A stretch of 64,000 nucleotides of DNA from Vicia villosa (GCF_029867415.1 NC_081180.1:235391761-235455760); one strand, 5' to 3'; positions 20,740 to 34,578 are shown, numbered from the stretch's first letter. The notes: a model not told the origin generated them from the sequence alone. Numbers and translations are program-made.

Positions 20740-21311
20740 TGTAACACCCCATATTTTCTATTTATTACTATAATTGGAATTTAAATTAATTATTTGGATT
20801 ATTGGTATTTTAATTGGATTTAATTGGAGAATTGTCGAATATAAGATGTTGGGCCATGTGTCGTGCTTAGTGAAAGAGGCGTGCTAATTTGTTAGGCCTT
20901 TTCTAATTTATGTTCTATTTTTCATAAAATAAGAGAATTGGAAAATAGAAGGGAAAAAGAAAAAGAGGAGAAGAGAAGCAGACACGTGAAAGAGGAGCAG
21001 AAGAGGAAGAGAACTTTTAAGAACTCTGATCAAAGGTAAGGTGGAACTCTTCCGATTAATATCTATTATGTGATTATAGGTGATAGAATTGATTAAGATA
21101 TGGTTGATTCAGTATGATATATTGGGGTTGGGATGGTTAGGTTTGGGAATGTCATAGTTTAGAGTAATTGATGAAATTGCATGAACTATTGATTGAAAAT
21201 ACGTTTTATTGATGTTTGATGATGTGTGATGGTGTATATGATGATTTTATGCCTTTAATTGATATTTAGAAGAAATTTTGGGTGAAGGATGTGTGGAATC
21301 GCAGGTCTGTC
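20740..21311 (+). mobile_element. 5' portion of an LTR (TGTAACACC type)
   Basis: Begins TGTAACACCCCATATTTTC directly after the LINE fragment, with TAGCG as the preceding 5 bases. It is interrupted at 21312 by LTR C. The continuation and second target duplication must lie beyond the window. Family not assignable from this part. Confidence 0.5.
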
Positions 21312-21843
21312 TGTGGTGTCGTTTTTTTACCTCCCCGTTTCACTTGGGAGGACGGCACGCTAGGCCCTTCACGCGAAATTTGGAAGGAGGGAAGCGCCCG
21401 TTGTGGGATGAATTTTGTTTCAGTTCTTCCTACGATAGCACACAAACTTTTTAATTATCCTACGAAAGAGGAAGGGGAAAAATATCACAAATAAACCCTA
21501 AGAGTTTTCTAAGTGTGGGGATTCACCAAGAATATAAATTCTGGAGTCCGGGAGGTCGGTTATACATAGGGGAGGTTTTAAGCACCCTGCATATCCGTAG
21601 TACTCTATGTGAACCTTCTCTGTGTCTATGTGTTTGTGTTTGTTGCTAATTGATTGGGAAAGTTTCTCCTTTGTATTAAGAGGGAAAATTGAATTGAATT
21701 AAAAGACAGACAGACAGACTATTTTTGGTTTTTGATTAGCTCGCTGAGATTCCTTGTGAACCTCATGCCTACATATCCCTAATGAAAGTCAGAGCTTTTT
21801 GTAATTCGGGAACTAATTAGGGAAATTAATTACTTTTGGTGCC
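21312..21843 (-). mobile_element. Ogre-like LTR C, first visible part (minus strand)
   Basis: Starts with TGTGGTGTCG, the reverse complement of the LTR terminus CGACACCACA. It then runs through the conserved block ACCTCCCCGTTTCACTTGGG shared with LTRs A, B and E. It is interrupted by LTR A (TSD GTGCC at 21839-21843 and 48029-48033) and resumes at 48034. The preceding five bases are CTGTC. No gene inside. Confidence 0.8.
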
Positions 21844-24232
21844 TGTCATACCTTAATTTTGACCCCCCAGAGATGTCATACTCTCAGGATTTTCATCAGA
21901 ATCAAAACAGATGCTCAGAACAGTCACTTGTTCATCTGGTGCTTAATCGAGGGTGTTCAGAAACAAAAGAGCTCAGGCAAAGGATCAGTCAATAAAAGGG
22001 GTGGTCTGTAACACAAACATAGGATTCAAAAACTTCATTCTACTCACCTATGATTGATTAGACACCCATCACTTGAACCCAAGTTTGCTGACTTCACCAG
22101 TCTAGGGTTTTGAGCCTCATCAAGGACTAAAATCAGGGATCACATTTGGGAAACCCTAGAAAGCTCCAGGGCATCACTCAAAGGAATCAATCATCTTCAA
22201 ATAGATCATATGACAATATCCATAAGGCATTACACTTCATTTCAAGGTCTACAGTCACCAATTTCACCAGGTCGACAATTAGGGTTTTTACCCTAATTCA
22301 CCCGGACAGTTGACTTTTAATCAGGGGATGGATCTAAAACTTAAAGCATGGCTAAATATCCTCCAATAACTCAATATGATCCATTCATATCATTCATTTG
22401 ATAAGGATAGCTTAATTCACTTGAAATCTCCAGTAACGCGATTCACCTGAAAAAGTCAACTGTACAAGATCACCATTGACTTTTTGGAAATTTTGGTCAA
22501 CCATGACTTTTGAAGTTTTAAATCATCAATATATGATATTTGAAGTCATTTGATCAAGGAAAATCAAGAAAATCAATCAAGAATGAAAAAGTCAAAGTTT
22601 GACTTTTCATACTTAGAAAATTTTCTAAGTGTTTTCAAGTGATTTTTACCAAACTTTGGAAGGGAATATCTCAAAATTTCACCTACAAACTGAAAAAAAC
22701 TTCCAACATGAAAGTTGTAGATTTTGATCCAATTAACAAATTTGTCACATATAATATTTTGGCTCAAAATCAACCATTAAAGAGATATGGAGCTTCAAAG
22801 TGACTGCCTTCACAAAACTAGCAAGGAAACCCTAGTTTTCTTCAAACTTTATGGGACTTTTTCACTAATTTCCCTAAGGATTTTGGGCAAACACCAAACT
22901 AATGAATTTAAGTACATGTTAAGAGCTTTCCAAATTATGTTCAACCTTCTCCAAATTCATCTTGAGCTAGGAGTTATGCTTGTTCAAAGTTAAGCCCATG
23001 GAGTGAAGTTTTAAGGCATAACCAATTTTGGTATTGGTCATTTTCGTGCAAGGACCTATACTAAATTGTGCATACACACTTCAAATATATCAGAAGAGAT
23101 TGGAAGGAATCATTTGGATCATTTGCATCAAGATTCTAAAACATCCAAAAATTAAAGCCATATGATTAAGTAATCATTACATTTAGGAATTTATGGCAAA
23201 TGGTGATTCATCAATTTTTTTGGAATCTTTTCTAAGCCAATTAGAGAGCTCTACACTTCATGTCTGTCCCCTAAGATCAGAAAAGATCAATGGATGGGGA
23301 GCTAGCTCGAAAACACCATCATTGCATCTTGAAGATTCCTTGAATTCCTTCATAGCCAAGAAAACCAAACTCACTTCACTAAGCAAGCTTACTATCTCCA
23401 ATTGCTCTGCATCATTTGCCTATAACTACAAGTGCATTCCTTAGGATTAAAGACACCAAAGCAACATAATTCTTTCTTTCTCTCTTCTTTCATCATACTT
23501 AAGTTTTTCAAAGGTTCTTTAGCAAGAAGACTCGGATTCTTCAAACCAAAGCTCTTCCTTTAAAAGTAAGTATTCAAACACATCAGGGGAGGCATTTAGA
23601 GGTGATCCAAACCTCTAGAACACTCCTGTACGTGGAGAATCATCATCTTCACCCCTCACTTGGAGCTGTTGCAGTTGGGGTCGAGCAAGGGGTTCTGGGC
23701 AGTTTCAATCTAAGCTAAGCATCTCAACACCTTCCAGGGGGATCACTGAAGCTATCTGGATCATTGCAACAACTCTGTAACACACTTTGATCAGAGCCAG
23801 ATCTTCATTTTTGAGGTAAGTTTTAAGAGCTTCAAACTCTATAATTCACGCATGATAAATTAAAAATGAAGTTACCAGTTGGTTTCTGCACCTTTAAGAA
23901 TCATTAACCCTCAATCAATTGCATCAAATCATGCATATAGAGTATTTCATGTTTAATTTCAGTTTTAGGGTTCTTCGTGTTCATGCGTGTGAATTTTGAA
24001 TTACACTAAAAATAAATAAAATCAAAGGATACCATCATGATCCTCGTTCAAAAACGAGCAAAATCCATGTTTATATCTTTAAGTTTGATTGAGAAACGAA
24101 GGAGATAGCAAATTCAAAAATTTGAAGCTTAAGGTTGAAGATGAAGATGGTGGCGCCATTTTTTTGAATTTTCCAAAAACGAGTTTATTTTATTTTGAAT
24201 GATAGGTGTGTCACTTACGAATTCATCATAGT

Positions 24233-24455
24233 GTTCCAATGGTTACAGCGCGCGTCCAAACTCTTGCCATGCCTTAGGTCTGGGGTTCGATCCCTCCCTC
24301 AGACCTTTTGTTTCATTTATTTTTTTCACTCATTTATGAACTTGTTTTGAAATATAATGACTTGGAGGTATTCACATAACAAGCTGCGCGCATGGTCCAG
24401 ATGGTAAGTGTTTTAGCTGGCAAACTAGAGGGCGTGGTTTCAAGCACTTTAGGAG
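24233..24455 (+). other. Pair of tRNA-like motifs in LTR A
   Basis: First motif: A-box-like CCAATGGTTA with B-box GGTTCGATCC at 24284-24293. Second motif: GGTCCAGATGG (about 24394) with a decayed B-box GGTTTCAAGC (about 24436). Same spacing and order as the better-preserved pair in LTR B. Confidence 0.4.
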
Positions 24456-25979
24456 ACAAAATCTATTTTTTTTAGCTCTTTTCTCATTCAATTTCTTCAC
24501 AACTTCAACTAATTAATTTTCCTATCAAATTAGATCATTTTCACTTGATTTTTCACACATTTCTTATTTAATACATCTATTTTAAGGATATCCAAAAAAA
24601 TCACAAAAAATATATTATTTCAATATATTTTAATTAGGTTTAAAATCATATGTTTTAAGTCTGTTTCAATACTTTAAAAAATATATAGTTTTTTTTTTCA
24701 AAACTTAATCTCTTGCACCTATTTTTGTGATAAAACCCTAAACATTAAGGTCTTAATTAGGCGAAGGCTTTGCCTTTATCATAATTAAGTTGACTTTTGC
24801 CAATTTTCAAAAACTATATTTACAAAATCTTCTTTCTGTTTTCAAAATATTCTTCTGGTATTTGAAGGGTATTATTCCCGGTGAAACTCTTCGGATACCT
24901 ATGTGACCTTTGTCCATCTTCACTTCTTCTGTTTTCAAAACCTTTAACTATTTATCATGAATATTCAACTATTATCAATAAAATTGCTGGTAAGGATTTG
25001 TACATACATCTTCAAAGGCCTCCACTCCATCCAGGTTAGGCTTTATAGCTTTCAATTTACAGTCTTTATTTAAATTACTGTCAAATATAGAACTGTTTAT
25101 ATATTGCTTAGAACTACGTTTGAGTGTAAACCTTAGGACAGTTAAACTATATATATTATAGGACTATGGCCTAGGATTGAGAATGTCTTCCCAGTGAAGG
25201 CTCTTTCCTAATTAGAAATCTGTAGTTCAACCCTCAAGATGAATTATTCCCGGTGAAACATCTTAAAAAAGCCTTAGAACAAAAAATAGGACACATCCAC
25301 CCAAAGAGGAATTATTCTCGGTGAAACCTCTTACCCATTTTCTTAAAGCCAAAATAAGTTCAAAACTACATAGCTTTCTCTTGTGCTATAACAAGGACCC
25401 TCGATGACCCTCGATTAGCCTCCTATTGGGCTTTGTACAAGGACCCACGGGCTTCTTAAAAGCATTTCCAACTTCCTCTTGAGCTTGTATACAAGGACCC
25501 ATCAAGTTTCTTACAAACATAGGAACAGGTCTTTAGTTACCTCTTAGCCTATCCTGGTGAATTTCTTCCATTTTAAACCAGACTTTAAACAAGCCAAGTT
25601 TGTCTCAATCTCATATTGAGTACACATTTTGGAATGAGAGACATGGACAGTCTCTGTCACCCTTATCTTTATCAATTTTCCTTAGCAGAGTCTAGGATCC
25701 ATAGTTATCTATCCTCAGTCAATGTCAGCCTTAATCTTGGGCTTTAAACAAGAAGTCTCAATTAAATAATATTTCTGCCATAATCCAAAATCCCTGGAAA
25801 GGGTTAGCCTCCAAAATCACTCCTTTAAATCCAAAATCCTTGGAAAGGGTTAGCTTCCGAAGATCAGTTTTTTCAATAGATAATTTCACCAGCTAAATCC
25901 AAAATCCCTGGAAAGGGCTAGATTCCAAAAAAAAAGTCTTTTAATAAATAAATCTTCACGTATAATAATAACTTCCCCA

Positions 25980-26480
25980 ATTAAGAGTCAGCCCTAACCT
26001 TGGGCTTTGTACAAGGCAGATAATAGAGTCTCCCCAGTGAGTCCTTCATCATTAAGTAGCCACAACCTTGGGCTTTATACAAGGCAGATAAACCACATTC
26101 CCTGTGTCAAAGATTCCTAACCTCTAGGATCTTTTCCCCATAAAGTCATCCATACTCAGTTTCTTTAAGAGTCCGCCACAAACATGGGCTTTGTACGAGG
26201 CAGAAAACAATATTTTCTCTAGCCAGAGTAGCCACAACCTTGGGCTTCATACAAGGCCCAAAATAGAGTCTCCCTAAGTAGAGTCAGCCACAATTCTTGG
26301 CTTTGTACAGAACACCTAATAAAATCCATCAAATAAACACTCTCCAACTAGAGTCAGCCTCAATTCTGGGCTTTGTACAGAACACAAATTCCCTGTAGTT
26401 AATCCCCAGTAGAGCCATCTCCCAGAATAAAAAATCAATCAATCAAAAAGCCTTAAGCTTGGGCCTCATACAAGCCAGCT
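25980..26480 (+). repeat. Degenerate short tandem repeat cluster in LTR A
   Basis: About seven copies of a ~60-75 bp unit containing GAGTCAGCC and CTTGGGCTTTGTACAAGG. The homologous cluster in LTR B is at about 46600-46810. Confidence 0.65.
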
Positions 26481-28731
26481 AAAAATCAAATCTTTTATAC
26501 AGTAGATAGATATAGCCTATCTCTATAGAGAGATCTTTCTCCTATCTCACCACATTCAATCAAACAAACATTTCAATTTAAATTTCAATTTCAAACATTC
26601 TCCCATTTGGGATTTTGAAAGGCATGCTCTGAGGCAAACAAACCCAGACTTGTACACTTTCCCTAATTTGGATGAGAATCCTTCTTTCATTTAAGAGGCA
26701 TGTTGGCTGTCATACTTGATCAACCAAGTAGGATCCCTCTCTTAATGAAATGAATTCAACTTTTATGTCACTTTAAAAATGTTTGTGGTGGAATAGTAGA
26801 AATACCTCTTTGTAAAGATGATTTCATGTCTCTTTACTGTAAAAAGAGATTTAATTCAAGATTTAACCTTGAGCTTCAAGCAAGACACCAAAAAATCATT
26901 AATTTCCCTAATTAGTTCCCCGAACTACATTAAGCTCTGACTTCTATTAGGGATATGTAGGCATGAGGTTCACAAGGAATCTCAGCGAGCTAATAAAATA
27001 CCAAAAATAGTCAGTCCGTCTGTCTTTCTTTTAATATTCAATTCAATTCCTTCTCCTAACACAAACGAGAAACTTTCCCAATAGCAAGCAACAAACACAA
27101 TCACAATGACACAGAGAAGGTTCCCGTAGAGTACTACGGATATGTAGGGTGCTTAAACTCTTCCCTATGTGTCATACCCTAATTTTTGACCCCCCTGAGA
27201 TGACATATCTTCAAGATTTTCATCAGGTCAAAACAAGTACCCAGAGCAGTCATTTCTTCATCTAGCATTCAATCAAGGGTGTTCAAAGACAAGAAAACTC
27301 AGGCAAAGGATCAATCAATAGAAGGATTAGTCTCTAATACAATCATAAGACTCAAGAGATTCATTTTTTCACCTATGATTTATTAGACACCCAGTCATCT
27401 GAGTACAGGTTTACTCAGGTCACCAGACTAGGGTTTTTGAGCCTATCAAGGACTAAAATCAGGGATCACCTTTGGGAAACCCTAAAAAGCCCCAGGGGAT
27501 CATTCAAAGACATCAATCATCTTCAAATAGCTCATATGACAAGATCCACTGGACATCACACCTCAATTCAAAGTCTACAGTCATCATTTTCATCTGGTCG
27601 ACAATTAGGGTTTTTGACCTAATTCCCCAGGATAGTTGACTTTTAATTAGGGCATGGATCCAAAACTCAAGACATGATTCAAGAACCTCTACTAACTCAA
27701 TATAACCCATTTACATCACTCATTTGAGGAGAGGATCTTGGTTCTACACAAAAGTCCAAAATTTCACTTTATAAGGAAAAAGTCAACTGTATGGGTTCAC
27801 CTTTGACTTTTAGGATTTTTGGTCAAACCATGACTTTCAAAGATCAATATCATCAATATATGGATATTAAAGTCATTTGACCAAAGAAATTCAAACAGAT
27901 TCACCAAGGAGCAAAAAGTCGGGAATTAGGGTTTTTGAGGGCATTGTGGGAACTCAAAATTTGACCTACACAACTCAAAAAACTTCCAACATGAAAGTTG
28001 TAGATCTTGCAAAATAAAACAACATCTTACATAGGAACTTTTTTCAAAAGATCAACCATTTAAGAGTTTTGGAATTTTGAAGCTTTAGGTTATAAAAACT
28101 TAGACATTTTTCTAAGTGTTTTTAACCTAGTTTTCATCCAACTTTGGGCTCATTTTTCACAAATTTCCCAAATGATTCTGAAGGAACCATAAACTAATGA
28201 TTTGAAGTAGATGTTTAGGGCTTTCCAAATTGTGTTCAACCTTCTCCAAATTCATTTTGAGCTAAGAGTTATGCTTGTTCAAAGTTGGCCTCATGAAGTG
28301 AAATTATAGGTCATGCATCATTTTTGAACTTTGAAATTTTGTGCACATGACCTCACTTCTGGATGCTACACGACCCATACCACATCTGAAAACATGCCAT
28401 GCATTCATTTTCACCATAGCATAAGAATTGAGGAAGATTCCCAAAACAAGAACATGTGATTATGTAATGATTACATTTGGGAATTTATGGCAAATTGATG
28501 AATCACCCAAGGAATCTTCTCACCAACCAATTAGAGCTCATTTCTGTCTCAGAATTGTCCCCTAAGATCAAGCAAAATCGAGGGCTAGGGGATTGATCAA
28601 ATGGAATCAAAATTCTCATCATTGCATAAGAGATATTTGCAAACTTCCTTCATGGCCAAGGAAACCAAATCAACCTCACTAAGCAAGCTCACTCCTCTGA
28701 AACTATACTGAACCATTTGCCTATAAATAGG

Positions 28732-28739
28732 AGAGCATA
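28732..28739 (+). promoter_or_regulatory. TATA box of Ogre-like LTR B
   Basis: TATAAATA about 1.56 kb into the LTR. The homologous site in LTR A is TATAACTA. Confidence 0.55.
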
Positions 28740-29680
28740 CCTCAGTAGAAAAACACACCAAAGCAACAGAATTCTTGCTTTCTCTTTTCTTTCTTCATAC
28801 TTAGTTTTTTCAAAGGTCCTTTGGCAAGAAGACTCGGATTCTTCAAACCAAAGCTCTCTCTTTGAAAATAAGTATTCAAACACATTGAGGGAGGCATTTA
28901 GAGGTGATCCAAACCTCTGGAACACTTCTGGGCGTGGAGAATCATCATCTCCACCTCTCATTTGGAGCACTTGCAGTTGGAGGACCACAGAACAATTCAA
29001 GAGGTTCCAAGCAAGGTTAGGCATCCAAGCACGTTCCTCAGATCATAGTGAAGCTGTTCAGATGGCTGTAGCTCATCTGTAATTCCAGATTCATCATCCT
29101 CCATGCTCACTTGAAGCTCAAATCGAAGGAGTCGAGTAGAGCAATTCAGAAGGTTTGAGGTCACAACAAGCATCCAGTTAGCATCACTGAGTCCCAAGGA
29201 AGCTTTTAGGATCATTCATACAAGCCCAGGTGCTCTCCATCATCCTCACGACCTTCAGTTTCAGAGGTAAGTTTCTGAACTCCACCTCTTTAATTTAAGC
29301 ACTCTTTGTGATAAATCTCGATTCTATCTTGTTCAGCATCATCAGAGGATTGAAAACCCTCTATCATCATTCATTTATCTTTCAGTATAGTCATTTAATT
29401 TGATTTTTAAATTTTAGGGTTCTTCACGTTTTCTAGTAAACTAGTTAGATGTAGTTAATATAAATTTATGTTAGTTACATATTCAGAATCGTGAGTGAAT
29501 TTAGAACAAGTTTCATGTTTACATCTTTGCAAATGGTTGAGATTTGAGAGAGTTCAGAATTTCAAAATATATAAGCTTGAGGTTGAAGATGACTATGGTG
29601 GTGGCGCGCAAAATTCAAATTCAAGGCTAGAGTTTATTTTATTTTGAGTGGTAGTTGTTTCATAAACGACTAAAACGTGA

Positions 29681-29899
29681 TAGCCCAGTGGTAAAGAGTG
29701 TTTGTGTGTTGCGCGTGCCCAAGGTCTGGGGTTCGAATCCCCCTCGCCCCAGATCTTTTGATTTTATTTTCTTTTTTTTGCTTCTATACACTTGAACACT
29801 ATATGAATTGCATTGAAACCAGCTTACTATCACCACATGCGCGTTGGCTCAGTGGTGTTTGTTTTGAGTGTGTGACCTAGAGGGCGTGGGTTCAAATCC
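29681..29899 (+). other. Two consecutive tRNA-like Pol III box pairs in LTR B
   Basis: Pair 1: A-box TAGCCCAGTGG (29681-29691) and B-box GGTTCGAATCC (29730-29740). Pair 2: A-box TGGCTCAGTGG (29845-29855) and B-box GGTTCAAATCC (29889-29899). Both boxes match the eukaryotic consensus and have tRNA-like spacing, but acceptor stems do not pair, so these are not functional tRNA genes. Confidence 0.55.
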
Positions 29900-31329
29900 T
29901 CCAAGGGCCAAAACTATTTTTTAACACTCATTTTCTTTCATTTTTCTCACAAACTTCACACAATTAATTCACCTATCAAATTAAGTTATTTTCACTTCAT
30001 TTTTCACACACTTGTTATTTAATATATCTATTTTGTGAATAATAAAAAAAAAACCATAAAAATATTATTTATTTCATATATTTTCATTAGGTTTAAAATA
30101 GTATGTTTTTAAGTGTTTTCTTAAATACTTTAAATATATATACTCATTTTGTTTTAACCTAATTATTTTGTGGATAATTTTATGATAAAACCCTAATTGT
30201 TTAGGTCTTAATTAGGTAAAGATCTTTGTCTTTACCTTAATTAAGTTGACTTTTGTCAATTTTCAAAACTGTTTTCAAATCTCTGATTAGATCAAATGAT
30301 TAAGGTTTTCAAACAACAAAAACTTATATCATTCCAATCTTCATTTTCACTGCTTCACAAACAGTAAATAATCATTGGGCCTCTAATAGAGTGTAAGTCC
30401 CAACACCTTTTTCTTTTCATAGTTTGTTTTCAAAAACTGTATTTTCAAAATCTCCTTTCTGTTTTCAAAACATTCTTCTGGTATTTGAAGGGCATTATTC
30501 CCGATGAAACTCTTCAGATACCTATGTGACATTTGTCCATCTTCACTTCTTCTGTTTTCAAAAACCCTTAACTGTTTATCATAAATATTCAACTGTTATC
30601 AAAACAACAAAAATTGCTGGTAAGGCTTTGTACATACTTCTTCAAAGGCCTCCACTCCATCCAGGTTAGGCTTTACAAGCTTTCAATTTACAGTCTTTGT
30701 TTAAATTACTGTCAAATATAAACTGTGCATATATTTGTTTAGAACTACGTTTGAGTATAAACCTTAGGACAGTTAAACTATATATATATTATAGGAATAT
30801 GGCCTAGGATTGAGAATGTCTTCCCGGTGAAGGCTCTTTCCTAATTAGAGATCTGTAGTTCAAACCCCCAAGATGAATTATTCCCGGTGAAACATCTTGG
30901 CAAAAACCTTAGAATCCAAAAAAAATAGGATACATCCACCCAAAGAGGAATTATTCTCGGTGAAACCTCTTACCCCTTTGCTTAGAGCCAAAATAAGTTC
31001 AAAACTACATAGCTTTCTCTTGTGCTATAACAAGGACCCTCGATTAGCCTCCTCTTGGGCTTTGTACAAGGACCCACATGCTTCTTAAAAGCATTCCCAG
31101 CTTCCTCTTGAGCTCGTATACAAGGACCCGTCAGGTTTCTTATAAACATAGGAACAGGTCTTTAGTCACCTTTTAGCCTACCCTGGTGAGCTTCCAATTT
31201 AAACCAGACTTTAAACAAGCTAAGATTGTCTCAATTTCACATTGAGTACACCTTTTGGAATGAGAGACATGGACAGTCTCTGTCACCCTTATCTTCATCA
31301 TTTTTCCTTAGCAGAGTCTAGGATCCATG

Positions 31330-34300
31330 TGTCATACCCCAATTTTTGACCCTAAGATCATACATCAATTGCATTCAATCATCAATCAAGAGCACCATTG
31401 TGAAGCTTTATCTTTGATACTGTGATTATCTCTGAGGGGAATTATCGAGCATTTATAGCTTTTTATTTGTTTATACTAACCAAAAAAAATCAAAAAATAT
31501 ATGTTTTGTCTCTTTTGTTTATATTTTACAGGTGAAAGATCGGGCAAAAATCAAAACAGTGCAAGAAAACAATTTTTGAAAATTTGAAGGTGGAAATCGA
31601 TTTACCCCTGTGGGAAATCGATTTCCTGTGCGCAAAATTCAAAAAAATATAAAAGGGAAGCTTGACATCATTTTGGCACCTTTTTATTTGATCATTTTAT
31701 CAATTTTCCACCTCATCAAAATTAACTCATTCATTAAACCCTCTTTAACCCCATTTTACCACTTTTTACCATTTAATTGCCACTTTAATCACCAATTAAA
31801 CACAAGTTAATCACCAAACACAAAAAGACCAATTCGCCACTACTCTTGCTCCAACTCTATAAATAGAGCCCTCTACTCTCTCATTTCTCAAGCTTGGGGA
31901 GCCAAAAAATTGCTTGCAAATTCATTTCTCACCCTTTCCAAAACCCTCACCCAAAGTTCATTTTCATAAGATTAGTAAGGTTCACATTGAATCTTGCTAA
32001 TTTTGAACTAAGCCTCCTACATTTCACTCTTTTCTTTGATTGTTCATCTCCATACTTGAAGGATCTACACTTTGTGCTTGTTCTTGAAGCTACTTCAACA
32101 CTTTAATTCAAGAATTGGTAAATTTCTCAATTCTAAGATGTAGATCTTTGTTGCTTGTGTTCAATGCATCTTTGATGCTATATTGGCGCTATTTGATGGT
32201 GATTTGATGGAAAATTCGTGCTCCCATGGATATGTGATCATAAGGTGTTTGTATGTTTGCCTAAATCAAGTTTCAAAGTTCATAATGCTGTTTTTTTGAA
32301 AACTGTGCGCAGGAAATCGATTTCCTACAGAGGGAAATCGATTTCCACTCTGTTTTTTGCGCCCAAAATTGAACTCTGCACTCAGGAAATCGATTTCCTA
32401 CAGAGGTAAATCGATTTCCAGTAAGGCAGAATGTGTTTTTTGCCTTTTTTATGCTTGTTTTGGCTTCCTACTTCCTCCACTTCATTAATATCATTGGATC
32501 TAGGATGTTGATAGGTTTGAAATGACTTAATCCATAATATTAGATGAATGATATTAATGATAATGTGATTTGATTATCTTTTTGTGAATTTTATTCTTCT
32601 TCCTCCATTTCATTAATATCATTGGATCTAGGATGTTGATAGGTTTGAAAGAACCAAATCCATAATATTAGATGAATGATATTAATGATAGTGTGAGTTG
32701 ATTATCTTTATGCATTTTATCTTCTCCTTCTCCTTTTTTTCTTTTGATCGATGAAAGTCTTAATACTTTGAGAATTCTTATGGATTCTTAGTAAAGACTA
32801 GATCGTTACCTATTTTCTTTTCGTGCGGTATTGCTTTCGGAAGGCGATCTACATATCGTTCTTCTCGCATGCATTAGCACATAAAGTTTTGACCGGCCTC
32901 GTTGTAGGGTGATTTCTACATAAATCACTTGGCGATCTGCTTAACATAGCGCAATATTTCGTGTCCCGAATAAAAAAAGATCAAACATGGAAGAGAATTG
33001 TATGCGGTTGATTTAAGACTTGTGGAGGTTTTTATCGTGTAGTCGCTATGATTCTATCAAGCTTCTGATAAACCCCATTGAATTTAAATCCGAGTACATC
33101 ATTCACTCACCATAGATCTTCCTACTAACTTTGATAACATACTTGACAAGTTTCAAGATGGTTATCTTTAACACTTAACAACTAACTTTAACTTCCGCAC
33201 CTTTACTATACCGCTCTTTATATTACCGCTCTTTATATTTCTCGCTTTATCGCTTTACTTTATCATTTCATCATATTTACTTTCCGTCATTTTCTCTTTG
33301 TCCACTTGGACATATGTTTATGCTTTTGTTATTTTTCTTTTGTCCACTTGGACCATACTTTATTTTTTCGCTAAAACACTAATAAATAATCAAAATCTAA
33401 AAAATACATAAGGCTCTCTTTGGACTATCGGTTACTATCCCTAGCGCTTTGGAGATTCGGACTTATGGACCTAGTACCTTTGGACTCATTCTATTACTAT
33501 CCTGTGATTGTTCTGTTTGTCTGGCATTGTTCTGTTGTATGTTTATGTGTGCAGGTATTTCCTTGAAAGCCCTTGATGGTTAATTCCAAGGCATTGATAT
33601 AAGGATTTTACCCGAAAACAGCCGTTACTCTGCCCGATTTTCGTCGGAATCTTAATGTTCTTAATGAAAAATGGTGCTAAGACAATAAGTTCATCTGGAT
33701 CCTCAAGTGTTAATGTGTTGGTATTGATAAATCCAAAGGATGGGAAAACTACCTTGGCTCTTAATGTCAAGTGTTGGCTTCTTATTCGGTTAGACCGTTT
33801 CTTTCCTTAGCTTTTATTTTATGCATTAGGTTAGCCTCTTCATCTCCTCCCATTCTTAAATTTTCAAAATCTTCTCCCTTTTTCAAAAATATTCTTATGT
33901 TTGCAAATCTTTTCAAAACTTTTTTTTCTTTTCTTAAAAATATCTTTCGCCCTTAGTGGCTTTTCTTCAAAAGTTTAGACACCGTTAATTGTCGAAACGA
34001 GTGGTTATACCCCACGATTTTGAAATTGATTGATAATAACGAGATCTTTTCCGCGTGAGAGAGCTAGTGGCATACTCGTTGATTTTATCCGAGTTGGCGC
34101 CCTTCTTTCATTTGCGATGCAAAGAATGTTTGTTCTCATGCTCAAGATCAATGGCTGAGTATTTCTCTCTAACGACAACAAAGTGTTTATTCGTTTTAAA
34201 AATGTTTTTCCCAAAAGCGGAACTACATTAGCTCTGACTTCTCCATTGCACCGAGGAGGTATGTAGGCCCAAAGCTTAACGCTTTGCCGAGCTTATTTTA

Positions 34301-34572
34301 AAAATAAAACAAACCGTTTTTAGCACACACACAACACAGATTTTCAAAAAGGTTCCCGTGGAGTACCACGGATATGAGGGGTGCTTTAAACCTTCCCCTC
34401 ATATAATCAACACCCGAACCTGAGTTCTCTTTCTTGTTTTAAAAAAACAAAACTTTGGGCTTTACGTTCTTTTCCCTTTTCCTTTGAAAAAATAAAGCGC
34501 GGTGGCGATTTCAAAACGGAATATTGATTCGAGTCAATCCCATGGCTTCGATGTCAGATTTTCCCCGCTACA
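31330..34572 (+). repeat. Element F 5' LTR (3243 bp)
   Basis: Starts TGTCATACCCC and ends CCGCTACA. It contains a TATA box (TATAAATA, 31858-31865), about six copies of the palindrome-based motif GGAAATCGATTTCC (31589-31640 and 32309-32425), and a ~110-bp direct duplication around 32470-32700. ORFs reported by simple translation at 31610-32409 begin with TTG and have no family features. Confidence 0.92.
31858..31865 (+). promoter_or_regulatory. TATA box of element F LTR
   Basis: TATAAATA preceded by CAACTC. It is conserved at 43524-43531 in the 3' LTR. Confidence 0.65.
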
Positions 34573-34578
34573 GAAAAA

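Larger units (their letters stand above)
21844..27169 (+). mobile_element. Ogre-like solo LTR A, left part (total 5580 bp)
   Basis: Begins TGTCATACC. The LTR resumes at 47775 and ends CACCACA at 48028. The target duplication GTGCC flanks the whole. Inside are a mutated TATA region (near 23416), two tRNA-like motifs (about 24233-24295 and 24383-24455), and clusters of short direct repeats such as TTGGGCTTTGTACAAGG (about 25980-26480) and CCTGGAAAGGGTTAG (about 25790-25930). No internal genes, so it is a solo LTR. Short open frames here (for example 23193-23444) show no protein family. Confidence 0.85.
27170..31329 (+). mobile_element. Ogre-like solo LTR B, left part (total 5684 bp)
   Basis: Begins TGTCATACCC at 27170, inside LTR A, flanked by the target duplication CTATG (27165-27169 and 47770-47774). 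It is interrupted after the CCATG at 31325-31329 by element F and resumes at 46246. TATA box TATAAATA at 28732-28739. No gene: the open frame 28717-29082 begins with TTG, is open on both strands and has no family features. Confidence 0.88.

Noticed and set aside
28689..29082. Opposing ORFs of 111 and 121 codons in LTR B
   Set aside because: Open on both strands, the plus one starts with TTG, and they lie in LTR leader sequence with no domain.
29681..29899. Possible genuine tRNA genes
   Set aside because: A and B boxes fit, but acceptor and anticodon stems do not pair.
31610..32409. ORFs repeated identically at 43276-44075
   Set aside because: Duplicated because they lie in the two LTRs of element F; starts are not ATG and no protein features are seen.
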